Assembly (NCBI RefSeq): GCF_005876855.1
Contig: NZ_QLAE01000016.1
Coordinates: forward strand, 1-64,000
Direction: 5' to 3'
Length of the DNA: 64,000 nucleotides
DNA from: Stutzerimonas nosocomialis
GTDB lineage: Bacteria; Pseudomonadota; Gammaproteobacteria; Pseudomonadales; Pseudomonadaceae
In this document: positions 27,381 through 36,481 of the stretch, one piece after another
How positions within the stretch are numbered: the first letter of the stretch is position 1
How the letters are laid out: every line of letters begins with the position of its first letter
Translations under genes and position numbers: made by a program
Notes under the pieces: model-generated
The model's input: the letters and a program-made list of their open reading frames with translations, nothing else
Databases searched by the model: none
What the model was told of the DNA's origin: nothing

Positions 27381-27845
27381 TCAGCGCTGAACATCGACGG
27401 CCACCGCATGATCGTAGACCAGGCGCCCGCCGAGGTAGGCCGCCAGGGAAATCAGCACGGCGGTGACGACCGACAGGTACAGCCCCCACAGGGCGGTTTC
27501 GTCGTTCGGGCTGCTGTAGAAGCGCAACAGCCAGTTGAGCGATGCCATCGACAGCATCATCACCGCGAGAATGGCATGGCACCAGGCGGTGACCTTCTGG
27601 CGGATCTGCCGCACGGTGAGCAGATCGATCAGACCGGCCACGCTGGCGATCCAGCCGCCGATGGCACCGACGCCGGACAGCCAGAGCCCCATACGCCACC
27701 AGAATTCGTCGAGCGTCCACAGGTGCGCCAGGTCGGCCGGCAACAACCCGATCAGGGCCGCGACCGGGAAATGAATCATCATCGGATGCAGCGGATGTCC
27801 GCCGATCGCCGCGTTGCTTTCGATATTTTCGCGCTCAATGCCCAT
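27381..27845 (-). CDS. DUF2231 family membrane protein
   Basis: 154 residues with four predicted membrane helices. The N-terminal AAIGGHPLHPMMIHFPVAAL motif, with two His residues, is the family hallmark. Function unknown; members often lie near cytochrome or copper genes. Start at ATG 27845. It is the only leftward gene inside the oxidase cluster, and its 5' end overlaps the apparent start of the subunit II gene. Confidence 0.85.
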   Translation of the reverse strand: MGIERENIESNAAIGGHPLHPMMIHFPVAALIGLLPADLAHLWTLDEFWWRMGLWLSGVGAIGGWIASVAGLIDLLTVRQIRQKVTAWCHAILAVMMLSMASLNWLLRFYSSPNDETALWGLYLSVVTAVLISLAAYLGGRLVYDHAVAVDVQR

Positions 27846-28886
27846 CGGGCCCTCCCAGGCAATCAATCGGATCCGGCCGCCGCGTCGCCACGACGAAGCG
27901 GCGGTCTCTTCAAATGGACCGCGCTGGCGCTGGCAGTTCCTTTGCTCGCCGCATGCGAAGGTCCGCAATCGGCGATCTCCCCAGCCGGGCCGATGGCCCA
28001 GGGGGTCGCCAACGTCTGGTGGGCGATGTTCGGCTTCTCCACGCTGGTGCTGGTGGTGGTCAGCGCCATCTGGATCTACGCCATGTGGCGCACGCCACGC
28101 CGGGTCAGCGACGAGGAAGCGATCCGCATCAACCGGCGCTGGGTGATCGGCGGCGGCATCGTGCTGCCTACCGTCAGCATCGTGCTGTTGCTGCTGTTCG
28201 GGATTCCCACCGGGCGCGGCATGTTGCCCCTGCCGGTGGAGGGCGAGCAGCCCCTGCGCGTGGAAGTGACGGGCCACCAGTGGTGGTGGGAAGTGCGTTA
28301 CCCCGACGATGGCGGCGTGGTCACCGCGAACCAGTTGATCATTCCCGCGGGGCGGCTGATCGACGTGCACGTCACCAGCGCGGACGTCATCCATTCCTTC
28401 TGGGTGCCGCGCCTGGGCGGAAAGATCGACATGGTCCCCGGGCGCGTCCACGTCATGCGCTATCAGGCCACCCGCCCCGGCGTGTTCCGCGGCCAATGCT
28501 CCGAATTCTGCGGCACCCAGCACGCCAACATGGTGCTGCACGTCGAAGCGCTGGAGGAGGAGGACTTCGAACGCTGGCTCGCGGCGCGCCGGGAATTCAG
28601 CCCGACCGCCCCTAGCGGTGAAGCCGGCGCGGCCTTCGAGGCTCGCTGCGCGGTATGCCACAGCGTCGCGGGTGTCAGCGACGGGAACCGCGCGCCAGAC
28701 CTGACCGACCTCGCCTCGCGCCCCTACCTGGGTGCCGGCGTGATCGCCAATGACCACGAGGGCCTTCGCCGCTGGCTGCAGGACCACAAATCCCTGAAAT
28801 CGGGTAACGCAATGCCTCTGCATGACGATATTCCCGGCGAGACCCTGGATGGTATCGCCGACTGGCTGGAGACGCTCGCACCATGA
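27795..28886 (+). CDS. coxB: caa3-type cytochrome c oxidase subunit II with fused cytochrome c
   Basis: Receives electrons at CuA and passes them to subunit I. Lipoprotein signal ending in LLAAC, two membrane helices, the CuA domain with CSEFCGTQHANM and upstream HSFWVP, and a C-terminal cytochrome c domain with CAVCH. This heme c makes it caa3-type. The start is uncertain: no ATG/GTG/TTG is in frame between 27795 and the signal peptide, and starting at 27795 leaves about 40 residues before the hydrophobic core and a 51-base overlap with the DUF2231 gene. Stop overlaps the next ATG. Confidence 0.85.
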   Translation: MSADRRVAFDIFALNAHRALPGNQSDPAAASPRRSGGLFKWTALALAVPLLAACEGPQSAISPAGPMAQGVANVWWAMFGFSTLVLVVVSAIWIYAMWRTPRRVSDEEAIRINRRWVIGGGIVLPTVSIVLLLLFGIPTGRGMLPLPVEGEQPLRVEVTGHQWWWEVRYPDDGGVVTANQLIIPAGRLIDVHVTSADVIHSFWVPRLGGKIDMVPGRVHVMRYQATRPGVFRGQCSEFCGTQHANMVLHVEALEEEDFERWLAARREFSPTAPSGEAGAAFEARCAVCHSVAGVSDGNRAPDLTDLASRPYLGAGVIANDHEGLRRWLQDHKSLKSGNAMPLHDDIPGETLDGIADWLETLAP

Positions 28887-31396
28887 AAAACGCTCCGGCA
28901 ACCGATCCAGACCAGCTCCACGACCAGTTCAACGAGGTCTGGGGCAACCCGCGCGGCTGGCGCGCGCTGACCATCGTCAACCACACCTCCATCGGCCTGC
29001 GCTTCCTGGTCACCGGCGCGTTCTTCTTCCTGGTCGGCGGGCTGCTGGCCATGCTGATCCGCACCCAGCTGGCGCTGCCCGGCTACGAGCTCATGGAGCC
29101 GGACGTCTACAACCAGGTCTTCACCATGCATGGCACGGTGATGATGTTTCTCTTCGCCGTGCCCATGATGGAGGGGCTGGCGGTCTACCTGATCCCGAAG
29201 ATGATCGGTGCGCGGGACCTGGTCTTCCCGCGGCTCTCGGCGCTGGGCTACTACTGCTACCTGTTCGGCGGCCTGATCCTGCTCTCGAGCATCTTCCTGG
29301 ACCTCGCGCCGAAGGCCGGCTGGTTCATGTATACGCCGCTGTCGAGCTCGGCCCACACCCCCGGCGTGAACTCCGACTTCTGGCTGCTGGGCATCACTTT
29401 CGTGGAGATTTCCGCCGTCTCGGCCGGGGTCGAGCTGGTGGTTTCGATCCTGCGCACCCGCACCAACGGCATGGCGCTGCACAAGATGCCGCTGTACGTC
29501 TGGTACATCCTGGTGATGGCGCTGATGATCGTGGTCGGCTTCCCGCCGCTGATCCTGGGCAGCATCCTGCTCGAACTCGAACGCGCCGCCGGCATGCCGT
29601 TCTTCGATGTCGCCCGCGGCGGTGATCCGATTCTCTGGCAGCACCTGTTCTGGCTGTTCGGCCATCCCGAGGTGTACATCATCTTCCTGCCGGGCGCCGG
29701 CATCGTCTCGACCCTGCTGCCGGTGTTCTGCCAGCGCCCGCTGGTGGGCTACCGCTGGGTGGTGATGGGCGTGGTGACCACCGGCTTTCTCAGCTTCGGG
29801 CTCTGGGTGCACCACATGTTCACGGTCGGCATTCCGCAGCTGGCGCTGGGGTTCTTTTCCGCGGCCAGCATGCTGGTGGCGATTCCCACCGGCGTGCAGA
29901 TCTTCGCCTGGATCGCCACCCTGTGGCTCGGCCGGCCGGTCTACAAGGTGCCGATGCTATGGCTGGTGGGCTTTCTGATCGTCTTCGTCTGCGGCGGGCT
30001 GACCGGCGTGATGCTGGCGCTGGTGCCGTTCGACTGGCAGGTGCACGACACCCATTTCGTGGTCGCGCACATGCACTACGTGCTGGTCGGAGGCATGTTC
30101 TTCCCGCTGATGGCGGGGCTGTACTACTGGCTGCCGCACTTCTCCGGCCGGATGCCGTCGGCCCGGCTCGGGCGCTGGGGCTTCTGGCTGGTGTTCATCG
30201 GTTTCAACGTGACCTTCCTGGTCATGCACTGGACCGGGCTGATCGGCATGCCGCGCCGGGTCTACACCTACGACACGGGCCTGGGGTGGGACATGCCGAA
30301 CCTGGTGTCGTCGGTCGGCAGTTTCATCATGGCCATCGGCGTCGCCACCATCCTGCTGGACATCATCCTGCACTTTCGCTTCGGCCAGCCGGCGCCGAAG
30401 AATCCCTGGAACGCGGACACGCTGGAATGGGGCACCAGCCTGCCGCCCAGCGCCTACAACTTCGTCAGCCTGCCGGACATCACGGATCGTCATCCGCTGT
30501 GGAAGGACCCGGAGCTGCCCGACAGCATCGCCCGGGGCGACCATGCGCTCACGGTGATCGACCATGGCCGCCGGGAAACCTGGGGCTCGGACCCGCTGAG
30601 CGGCAAGGTCAGGGAAATCATCCACCTGCCGGGCAACAGCTGGCTGCCCTTCATCGCGTCGGTGTTCCTCGCGGTGCTCTGCCTGAGCCTGCTGACCAAG
30701 ACCTACATGCTCTCGCTCGTGGCCTGCGCGGCGGCCATCGTGACGCTGCTGCGCTGGTCGTGGGAAAACGGTGCGCATCCGGCCGCGGCACCGGACGCCC
30801 GCACCCAGCCGGGAGAACCCCCGCTCCATTCGCGGACCTTCGACGGGCCGGGGCTCTGGGGTATGGGTGTAACGCTGCTGTCCGACGGCGCGCTCTACCT
30901 CTCGCTGATATTCGGCTGGTTCTACCTGTGGACCGTCTCGCCGGACTGGCAGGTGCCGGACACCACGCTGAACGGCTGGCTGATGGGCGCCAGTGCGGTG
31001 CTGCTGAGCGTGGGCGCGCTCTGGATGGGGCGGATCGTGCATCGGATGCGCCAGGGCGATCTGCGCAACCTGCTCGTCAATCTGGCGCTGCTCGCCGTGC
31101 TTGCCTTCGTCCAGACCGGCGCCCTGATCTGGGTGTTGGTCAACGCCGGGTTGCAGATCACCGAAACCGCGCACGATGCGGTGGTTTTCGTCATGCTCTT
31201 CTACAGCATCATGCATTGCGCGCTGGCCGCCGTGCTCACTGCGCTCCAGGCCTTGCGCGTCGGCTACGGCTACGTGGGCGAGAAGGCGCCCTACGAGCCG
31301 GTCGTGGTCCTGCAGCTGTGGTACTACAACCTGGCGGTGCTGTGGATCAGCTTCCTCTCGCTGGTCCTGTTCCCCGGCACCTGGGGAGGCGCCTGA
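28883..31396 (+). CDS. ctaD: Cytochrome c oxidase subunit I-III fusion
   Basis: 837 residues. Residues about 1-560 are subunit I: low-spin heme His in FTMHGTVMMF, CuB/cross-link motif FGHPEVY, CuB pair WVHHMFTVG, and the heme a/a3 pair in THFVVAHMHYVLVGG. GHPEV places it with A-type proton-pumping oxidases. Residues about 640-837 are subunit III-like (FGWFYLWTV, LWYYNLAVLWI). Fusion is seen directly as one uninterrupted frame. ATGA overlap with subunit II and TGATG overlap with the next gene show a tightly coupled operon. Confidence 0.94.
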   Translation: MKNAPATDPDQLHDQFNEVWGNPRGWRALTIVNHTSIGLRFLVTGAFFFLVGGLLAMLIRTQLALPGYELMEPDVYNQVFTMHGTVMMFLFAVPMMEGLAVYLIPKMIGARDLVFPRLSALGYYCYLFGGLILLSSIFLDLAPKAGWFMYTPLSSSAHTPGVNSDFWLLGITFVEISAVSAGVELVVSILRTRTNGMALHKMPLYVWYILVMALMIVVGFPPLILGSILLELERAAGMPFFDVARGGDPILWQHLFWLFGHPEVYIIFLPGAGIVSTLLPVFCQRPLVGYRWVVMGVVTTGFLSFGLWVHHMFTVGIPQLALGFFSAASMLVAIPTGVQIFAWIATLWLGRPVYKVPMLWLVGFLIVFVCGGLTGVMLALVPFDWQVHDTHFVVAHMHYVLVGGMFFPLMAGLYYWLPHFSGRMPSARLGRWGFWLVFIGFNVTFLVMHWTGLIGMPRRVYTYDTGLGWDMPNLVSSVGSFIMAIGVATILLDIILHFRFGQPAPKNPWNADTLEWGTSLPPSAYNFVSLPDITDRHPLWKDPELPDSIARGDHALTVIDHGRRETWGSDPLSGKVREIIHLPGNSWLPFIASVFLAVLCLSLLTKTYMLSLVACAAAIVTLLRWSWENGAHPAAAPDARTQPGEPPLHSRTFDGPGLWGMGVTLLSDGALYLSLIFGWFYLWTVSPDWQVPDTTLNGWLMGASAVLLSVGALWMGRIVHRMRQGDLRNLLVNLALLAVLAFVQTGALIWVLVNAGLQITETAHDAVVFVMLFYSIMHCALAAVLTALQALRVGYGYVGEKAPYEPVVVLQLWYYNLAVLWISFLSLVLFPGTWGGA

Positions 31397-31758
31397 TGTC
31401 GAAATACGCCCGCACATCGCCCTATCACCCGATCCAGATTCCCCTGGGCTTCGTCCTCTGGAGCTTCTGGTTCGTCGCCATGTATGGCGGCCATGCCGTG
31501 GCCTGCGAAATCAACCCACCCGACCCGACGCTGGGGCCCTGGAACTGGCTCAACGGGACGCTGGGCCTGCTCACGCTGGTCACCCTGGCGATCCTGGTGC
31601 TGCAGGCGCGGCGCTTCTGGAAGCTGTCGCGCATGACCGACGAGCTCAACGAGCGGCAGATATTCGTCACCAAGATCACCTCCGGGCTTCATCTGATCGC
31701 CGCGCTGGCGACACTCTATGTCGGCATCCCCCTGCTGCAATTGCCGCCCTGCATATGA
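31396..31758 (+). CDS. Small two-helix membrane protein of the caa3 operon
   Basis: 120 residues with two hydrophobic helices (IQIPLGFVLWSFWFVAMYGG and LNGTLGLLTLVTLAILVLQ) and a third near the C-terminus. The N-terminus overlaps the oxidase stop by one base (TGATG), and the stop overlaps the ctaG ATG. Not a recognised subunit; position suggests a subunit IV-like or assembly role. I do not recognise a named family. Confidence 0.85.
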   Translation: MSKYARTSPYHPIQIPLGFVLWSFWFVAMYGGHAVACEINPPDPTLGPWNWLNGTLGLLTLVTLAILVLQARRFWKLSRMTDELNERQIFVTKITSGLHLIAALATLYVGIPLLQLPPCI

Positions 31759-32576
31759 AATCGGTATCAGCCCTGCTCCTGCTCGCCCTGGCCCGCCCCG
31801 CCGCCGCCCACGGCCTGTTCGATGCCCACCTCAGCGAGCGGCTGCCGCTGCTGCTCACCGCACTGCTCCTGGGCGGAGCCTGGCTGCTGTATCTGCTCGG
31901 CTCCCGTCGCGTGCCGCCCCGGCGCAGCGAAGCGGCCTGGTTCCACGGCGCGATGCTGATCTGCGCCTACGCGGTGTTCGGCCCGATCGACGATTGGGCC
32001 GAAACCAGCACCAGCCTGCACATGACCCAGCACATGCTGTTCATCGTGGTCATCGCCCCTCTGTGGGCGCTCGCCAGACCACTGCCGCAGTGGCGCGGTA
32101 TCACCGGTCGCCTGGGCCAGCCGCTGTGGACGGCGATACTGCGCGCCGGACGCTATCCCACGGCGTTGGCCATGCTGCACGGGGCGATCATCTGGATCTG
32201 GCACACCCCCAGGCTTTACCTGCTGGCGCTGGACAACCTGTGGTGGCACGCCTTCGAACACGCCTGCTTCCTGTTCAGCGGCTGGCTGTTCTGGTGGTCG
32301 GTGCTGCGGGCCAATCCCAAGCAGGTCCCCCAGGCGCTGATGGCCTTGTTGCTGACGCTGATGCACACCGGCCTGCTCGGCGCCCTGCTGACCTTCGGCA
32401 CCACGTCCTTCTATGGCGAGCACCGTGACGTGCAGGACCAGCAGCTGGCCGGCCTGATCATGTGGGTTCCCGGCGGACTGGTGTACCTGGCGGCCGGCGC
32501 CTGGATCGCCTGGCGCTGGCTCACGCGCATGTGGCGGCGCCAGCAGGAACGGCCTGCGAGCGACCATCATTTCTAG
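31755..32576 (+). CDS. ctaG: CtaG-type oxidase assembly protein (caa3_CtaG)
   Basis: 273 residues. An N-terminal signal-like helix followed by His near the periplasmic face (ARPAAAHGLFDAHLSERL), then six to seven helices. His-rich loops (SLHMTQHMLFIVV, LWWHAFEHACFLFSG) suit the copper-related assembly role described for the caa3_CtaG family. Distinct from Cox11. Last gene of the operon; starts by ATGA overlap. Two His end the protein (DHHF). Confidence 0.9.
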   Translation: MKSVSALLLLALARPAAAHGLFDAHLSERLPLLLTALLLGGAWLLYLLGSRRVPPRRSEAAWFHGAMLICAYAVFGPIDDWAETSTSLHMTQHMLFIVVIAPLWALARPLPQWRGITGRLGQPLWTAILRAGRYPTALAMLHGAIIWIWHTPRLYLLALDNLWWHAFEHACFLFSGWLFWWSVLRANPKQVPQALMALLLTLMHTGLLGALLTFGTTSFYGEHRDVQDQQLAGLIMWVPGGLVYLAAGAWIAWRWLTRMWRRQQERPASDHHF

Positions 32577-32699
32577 ACGGTCAGACCTTGTTACGCATGA
32601 CTGGCCGCACGACCGCCCGGTTGAGTTCTAATGCGCCCTCGCCAGCACGCCGGATACCCCGGAAGGTAGCGATTTAAAGCCAAGCCGTACGCGTTAACC

Positions 32700-32719
32700 G
32701 GCCTGCGCCACCGCAGGCC
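32700..32719 (+). promoter_or_regulatory. leader hairpin ahead of the DASS transporter gene
   Basis: Perfect 8-bp stem GGCCTGCG/CGCAGGCC with a 4-base loop, ending 22 bases before the transporter ATG and directly ahead of the AGAGGAAG ribosome binding site. It could be the end of an upstream terminator or modulate translation; it has no T tract. Confidence 0.4.
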
Positions 32720-32741
32720 CCTGCAAGAGGAAGCGACACTC

Positions 32742-34190
32742 ATGACGGAATCCATTCCACGCCGAACGGCGGATACCGCCGCCTGGATCGGCCTGTTCCT
32801 GGGGCCCCTGTGCCTGCTGCTGTGCCTTTTGACCGAGCCACCGGCCGGTCTGTCGGACACGGCCTGGCTTACGGTCGGCCTGGCGGCGCTGATGGCGATC
32901 TGGTGGGCCACCGAGGCGCTACCGATTCCCGCGACGTCGCTGCTGCCGATCCTGCTGATCCCGCTGCTGGGCATCGACACCATGGCCAAGGCGACCGCGC
33001 CTTACGCCAATCCCACCATTTTCCTGTTCCTTGGCGGCTTCCTGCTGGGCCTGGCCATGCAGCGCTGGAACCTGCACAAGCGCATCGCACTGGCGACCCT
33101 GCTCGCCGTCGGCAGCCAGCCGAGCAAGCAGATCGCCGGATTCATGGTCGCCACCGCCTTCATCAGCATGTGGGTGAGCAACACCGCGACCAGCATCATG
33201 ATGCTGCCGATCGGCCTGTCGGTGATCGGCCTGCTGGTCGCCAACAGCGAACCGAAGGAGAGCGAACGCTTCACCGTCGCGCTGCTCCTGGGTATCGCCT
33301 ACGCCGCCAGCGTCGGCGGGGTCGCCACCCTCATCGGCACGCCGCCCAACGCGCTGTTGGCCGCCTTCCTGCGCGAGAACCATGACGTGCATATCGGTTT
33401 CGGCCAATGGATGCTGCTCGGCGTCCCGGTAACGATCGCCATGCTGGCCTTCATCTGGTGGTGGCTGACACGTGGCGGCTTCAAGCTGCACGGTGGCGAC
33501 AGCCGCGGCCTGCTGGAAAAGGAAATGGCCGAGCTGGGCCCCATGTCCCGCGCGGAAAAGCTGGTCGCCGTGGTGTTCGTGCTGGCGGCCCTGGCCTGGA
33601 TCTTCCAGCCGATGCTGGCCGGCTACATCAGCGGCATCGACGACACCAGCATCGCCATGGCGGCCGCGCTGTCGCTGTTCCTGATCCCGGTCAATCGCCG
33701 CGAGCGGGTATTCCTGATGGACTGGAATACCGCGAACAAGGTGCCGTGGGGCGTGCTGCTGCTGTTCGGCGGCGGCCTGTCGCTGGCCGGCGTGATCGGC
33801 GCCTCGGGCCTGGCCCAGTGGATCGCGCAGAGCCTGCAGGGCATCGATGCCCTTCCGCTGATCCTGATGATCGGCCTGGTGGCCCTGGTGATCACCTTCC
33901 TCACCGAGATCACCTCGAACACCGCCACCGCCGCGGCCTTCCTGCCCCTGCTCGGCGCACTGGCCGTAGCCCAGGGCCTGCCACCGGAAATGCTCGCGAT
34001 TCCGGCCGCCATCGCGGCGAGCTGCGCCTTCATGATGCCGGTGGCGACGCCGCCGAACGCCATCGTGTTCGGCACCGGGCAGATGAAGATCCAGTCGATG
34101 ATCAAGGCCGGCTTCGCCATCAACCTGTTCGGCGTGGTCCTGGTCACCTGCCTGTGCTACCTGCTGATCGGGGTGATCTGGGGCGCCTGA
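32742..34190 (+). CDS. SLC13/DASS-family anion (dicarboxylate) transporter
   Basis: 482 residues, about 11-12 membrane segments. Two inverted-repeat signature sequences, SNTATSIMMLP (about 146-156) and SNTATAAAFLP (about 390-400), with paired TPPNA motifs, mark the Na+-coupled dicarboxylate/sulfate family (DASS). Substrate likely succinate, malate or related acids; cannot be refined from sequence. ATG at 32742 follows AAGAGGAAG. Single gene; no regulator or two-component system adjacent. Confidence 0.93.
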   Translation: MTESIPRRTADTAAWIGLFLGPLCLLLCLLTEPPAGLSDTAWLTVGLAALMAIWWATEALPIPATSLLPILLIPLLGIDTMAKATAPYANPTIFLFLGGFLLGLAMQRWNLHKRIALATLLAVGSQPSKQIAGFMVATAFISMWVSNTATSIMMLPIGLSVIGLLVANSEPKESERFTVALLLGIAYAASVGGVATLIGTPPNALLAAFLRENHDVHIGFGQWMLLGVPVTIAMLAFIWWWLTRGGFKLHGGDSRGLLEKEMAELGPMSRAEKLVAVVFVLAALAWIFQPMLAGYISGIDDTSIAMAAALSLFLIPVNRRERVFLMDWNTANKVPWGVLLLFGGGLSLAGVIGASGLAQWIAQSLQGIDALPLILMIGLVALVITFLTEITSNTATAAAFLPLLGALAVAQGLPPEMLAIPAAIAASCAFMMPVATPPNAIVFGTGQMKIQSMIKAGFAINLFGVVLVTCLCYLLIGVIWGA

Positions 34191-34291
34191 CGCCTTGGAC
34201 AGAGCCATGGGGCTGCGCCGTTCCCACGGGTACGGCGCAGCCAATCCAGAGCGCCATGCCTCGGGCTTCCCCGTAGAAAACAACCGCCCAC

Positions 34292-34318
34292 AAAAAAGCC
34301 CGGCGCTTGGCCGGGCTT
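34292..34318 (-). terminator. intrinsic terminator of earP-efp
   Basis: Minus-strand stem AAGCCCGG/CCGGGCTT with a 7-base loop, followed by a TTTT run. It lies 17 bases after the efp stop codon and ends the leftward earP-efp unit. Confidence 0.92.
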
Positions 34319-34334
34319 CTCGAGTCGCGAGGCC

Positions 34335-34901
34335 TCAGGCCTTGACGCGCGACTTGTACTCGCCGGTACGGGTGTCGATTTCGATCGAGTCGCCGATTTC
34401 GCAGAAGGCGGAAACCTGCAGCTCTGCACCGTTCTTCAGGCGGGCGGTCTTCATGACCTTGCCGGAAGTATCGCCGCGCACGGACGGCTCGGTGTAGACG
34501 ATTTCACGAACGATGGTGGTCGGCAGTTCGACGGAGATCACCTTGTCGTTGTAGAAGACCGCTTCGCAGACGTCGGTCATGCCGTCTTCGATGAAGGTCA
34601 TGACGCCTTCGAGGTCATCCTTCTCGATCTCGTACTGGTTGAACTCCGCGTCCATGAATACATAGAGCGGGTCGGCGAAGTAGGAGTAGGTCACTTCCTT
34701 GCGCTCGAGGATGACCGGCTCGAGCTTGTCGTCGGCCTTGTACACGGTCTCGGTGGCAGAACCGTTGAGCAGGTTCTTCAGCTTCATCTTGACCACGGCA
34801 CTGTTGCGGCCGGACTTGTTGAATTCGGCTTTCTGGATAACCCAGGGCGCGCCATTGATGATGGCCACCTGGCCGGCACGAAACTCTTGTGCGGTTTTCA
34901 T
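34335..34901 (-). CDS. efp: Translation elongation factor P, Arg32 type
   Basis: 188 residues. Rescues ribosomes stalled at polyproline. The loop tip reads NKSGRNSA with Arg at position 32, counting from MKTAQEF: the residue rhamnosylated by EarP in Pseudomonas, rather than the Lys used in E. coli. The start ATG at 34901 gives the conserved [12 protein letters not shown]. It lies 42 bases after earP on the same strand. Confidence 0.97.
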   Translation of the reverse strand: MKTAQEFRAGQVAIINGAPWVIQKAEFNKSGRNSAVVKMKLKNLLNGSATETVYKADDKLEPVILERKEVTYSYFADPLYVFMDAEFNQYEIEKDDLEGVMTFIEDGMTDVCEAVFYNDKVISVELPTTIVREIVYTEPSVRGDTSGKVMKTARLKNGAELQVSAFCEIGDSIEIDTRTGEYKSRVKA

Positions 34902-34943
34902 ACGAATATCCGATGGGTTTAGAGACAAAAAACAGGCCGCGTA

Positions 34944-36083
34944 TCATAGCCAATCTGTGTAAAAAAACACCAGCTTTGCGGCCAGATCACCGTTGCTGGT
35001 CTGAATCCGGGTCCAGCGCTCGGCATGGTTCACCAGCTCCGCCTGGTGCTCGCCCATCCGGCGCCAGGCCTGATGCGCGCCCTGCCCTGCGTTCCAGGCC
35101 TGCCAGAACGCCCAGAGCGCATCGCGGGCTGCAGTGGAGAGGCCATCGGCATACAGCTCGAAGAACGCCCGCAGCTTGTCCCAGTGAGCGTCCTCCTCCT
35201 GCGGATAGATATGCCAGACCAGCGGCCGGCCAGCCCATTGGGCGCGGATGAATGACTCCTCGCCACGCACCGCATTGAAATCGCAGCACCAGAGCAGGCG
35301 GTCGTACTCCTCCTGGGTCAGGAACGGCAGCACCGCGATCTGCAACGCCCCGCGTTGTCGCTGCCTGCCGGCCGTCAGCTGGCTCTCGCCCAGCCAACGC
35401 TCGACGTCGGCCAGCACCCGGCCAACCGGCACCAGGAGCAGTGTCGGCTGCGGCCCCTCGGCCAGCGCATCGAGCCAACCGGCCACCGCGGCGTTCTCGT
35501 AGGCGAACAACGAAACGACCTGCGTGCCGTCCGGAACGGTGACGCCCCTCTCTCCGAGAAAGGCCTCGCGCGAAACGGCCTGTCGCTGAAACGCCCGGCG
35601 CTCGTCGAGCAGGCCGGTCTCACGTATCAATCCGCCGGTTTCGGCCTCGAAGCCGGGAAAGAAAAAGTACTTCTGCAGCCCGCTCGGCTGCAGCGACGGC
35701 AACCCATGGCAACCCTTGATCCAGCCCTCGGCACTGAGATACTCGAGGTTGAGCCAGAGGATCCGCCGTCCGCTCTCGGACATCGCCTGGATATAAGCCG
35801 GCGGCAGGTTGCAGGCAAACGCCTCGATGACCACATCGCCCGGCTCGGCATCGTGCCACTCGCGCGGCCAGTGCCTGACCTCGACCCCGGCATGTACCTG
35901 GCACTGCACGTCCGCCCGCGCGCCAGGGCACAACGCGACGAAGGTTTCCAGATCGTCGACCCACAGCCTCACCGCCTGCCCGTGCTCGGCAACCAGCTGC
36001 CGCGCCAGGCGCCAGGTCACGCCGATGTCGCCGTAGTTATCCACCACGGCGCAGAAGATGTCCCAGAGCGGTCTGCCAGGCAC
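34944..36083 (-). CDS. earP: EF-P arginine rhamnosyltransferase EarP
   Basis: 379 residues. Transfers rhamnose from dTDP-rhamnose to Arg32 of EF-P, activating it. Family N-terminus WDIFCAVVDNYGDIGVTWRLARQL and the donor-site region LWCCDFNAVRGEESFIRAQWAG are clear. The best start is GTG at 36083, because GGAG lies 6 bases before it and known EarP proteins begin a few residues before WDIFC; the TTG at 36095 lacks a site. Cotranscribed with efp, matching enzyme and substrate. Confidence 0.95.
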   Translation of the reverse strand: MPGRPLWDIFCAVVDNYGDIGVTWRLARQLVAEHGQAVRLWVDDLETFVALCPGARADVQCQVHAGVEVRHWPREWHDAEPGDVVIEAFACNLPPAYIQAMSESGRRILWLNLEYLSAEGWIKGCHGLPSLQPSGLQKYFFFPGFEAETGGLIRETGLLDERRAFQRQAVSREAFLGERGVTVPDGTQVVSLFAYENAAVAGWLDALAEGPQPTLLLVPVGRVLADVERWLGESQLTAGRQRQRGALQIAVLPFLTQEEYDRLLWCCDFNAVRGEESFIRAQWAGRPLVWHIYPQEEDAHWDKLRAFFELYADGLSTAARDALWAFWQAWNAGQGAHQAWRRMGEHQAELVNHAERWTRIQTSNGDLAAKLVFFYTDWL

Positions 36084-36244
36084 GAGAAACTCCAATCAGG
36101 CGAAAACGTCGAGTGTCGCCCTGTCCGAGACGGGCACGACAACGCCGCGCATGAGCGCAGGCAATTCTGATGATAAGGGAATCGATAGAACGAAGTGGCT
36201 GAGCAGCCATACAGGCCTGTCGCCGACAGACCTAACGTTATGGA

Positions 36245-36354
36245 GGCGACCCTACCAGCCACACCCCGGCACACAATGTCACCGCTGCGGCTGCTTCCTT
36301 CCGGACCTGACCGGGTTCACGGCTGATCGTTGCGAGGGGACCGGCAGGGCCACC
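36245..36354 (-). ncRNA. ffs: 4.5S RNA, signal recognition particle RNA
   Basis: The minus strand shows the invariant SRP core GGTCAGGTCCGGAAGGAAGC (Ffh-binding asymmetric loop and GGAA tetraloop), with complementary ends GGTGGCCCTGCC and GGTAGGGTCGCC that close a single long hairpin of about 100 bases. Exact ends are estimated from the terminal pairing. Lies between wbpM and earP, alone on its strand segment. Confidence 0.95.
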
Positions 36355-36481
36355 ATAACGAAACCCGCCAGGCGGCGAGCCGCGCCATTGTACCGGCTTG
36401 CGAGCAAGTTACAACCTGCCCTGACCATCAATTGCACCGGTAAAGTGCGACTGCCACGACTGGCCGACGCCCGAGAGCGCT

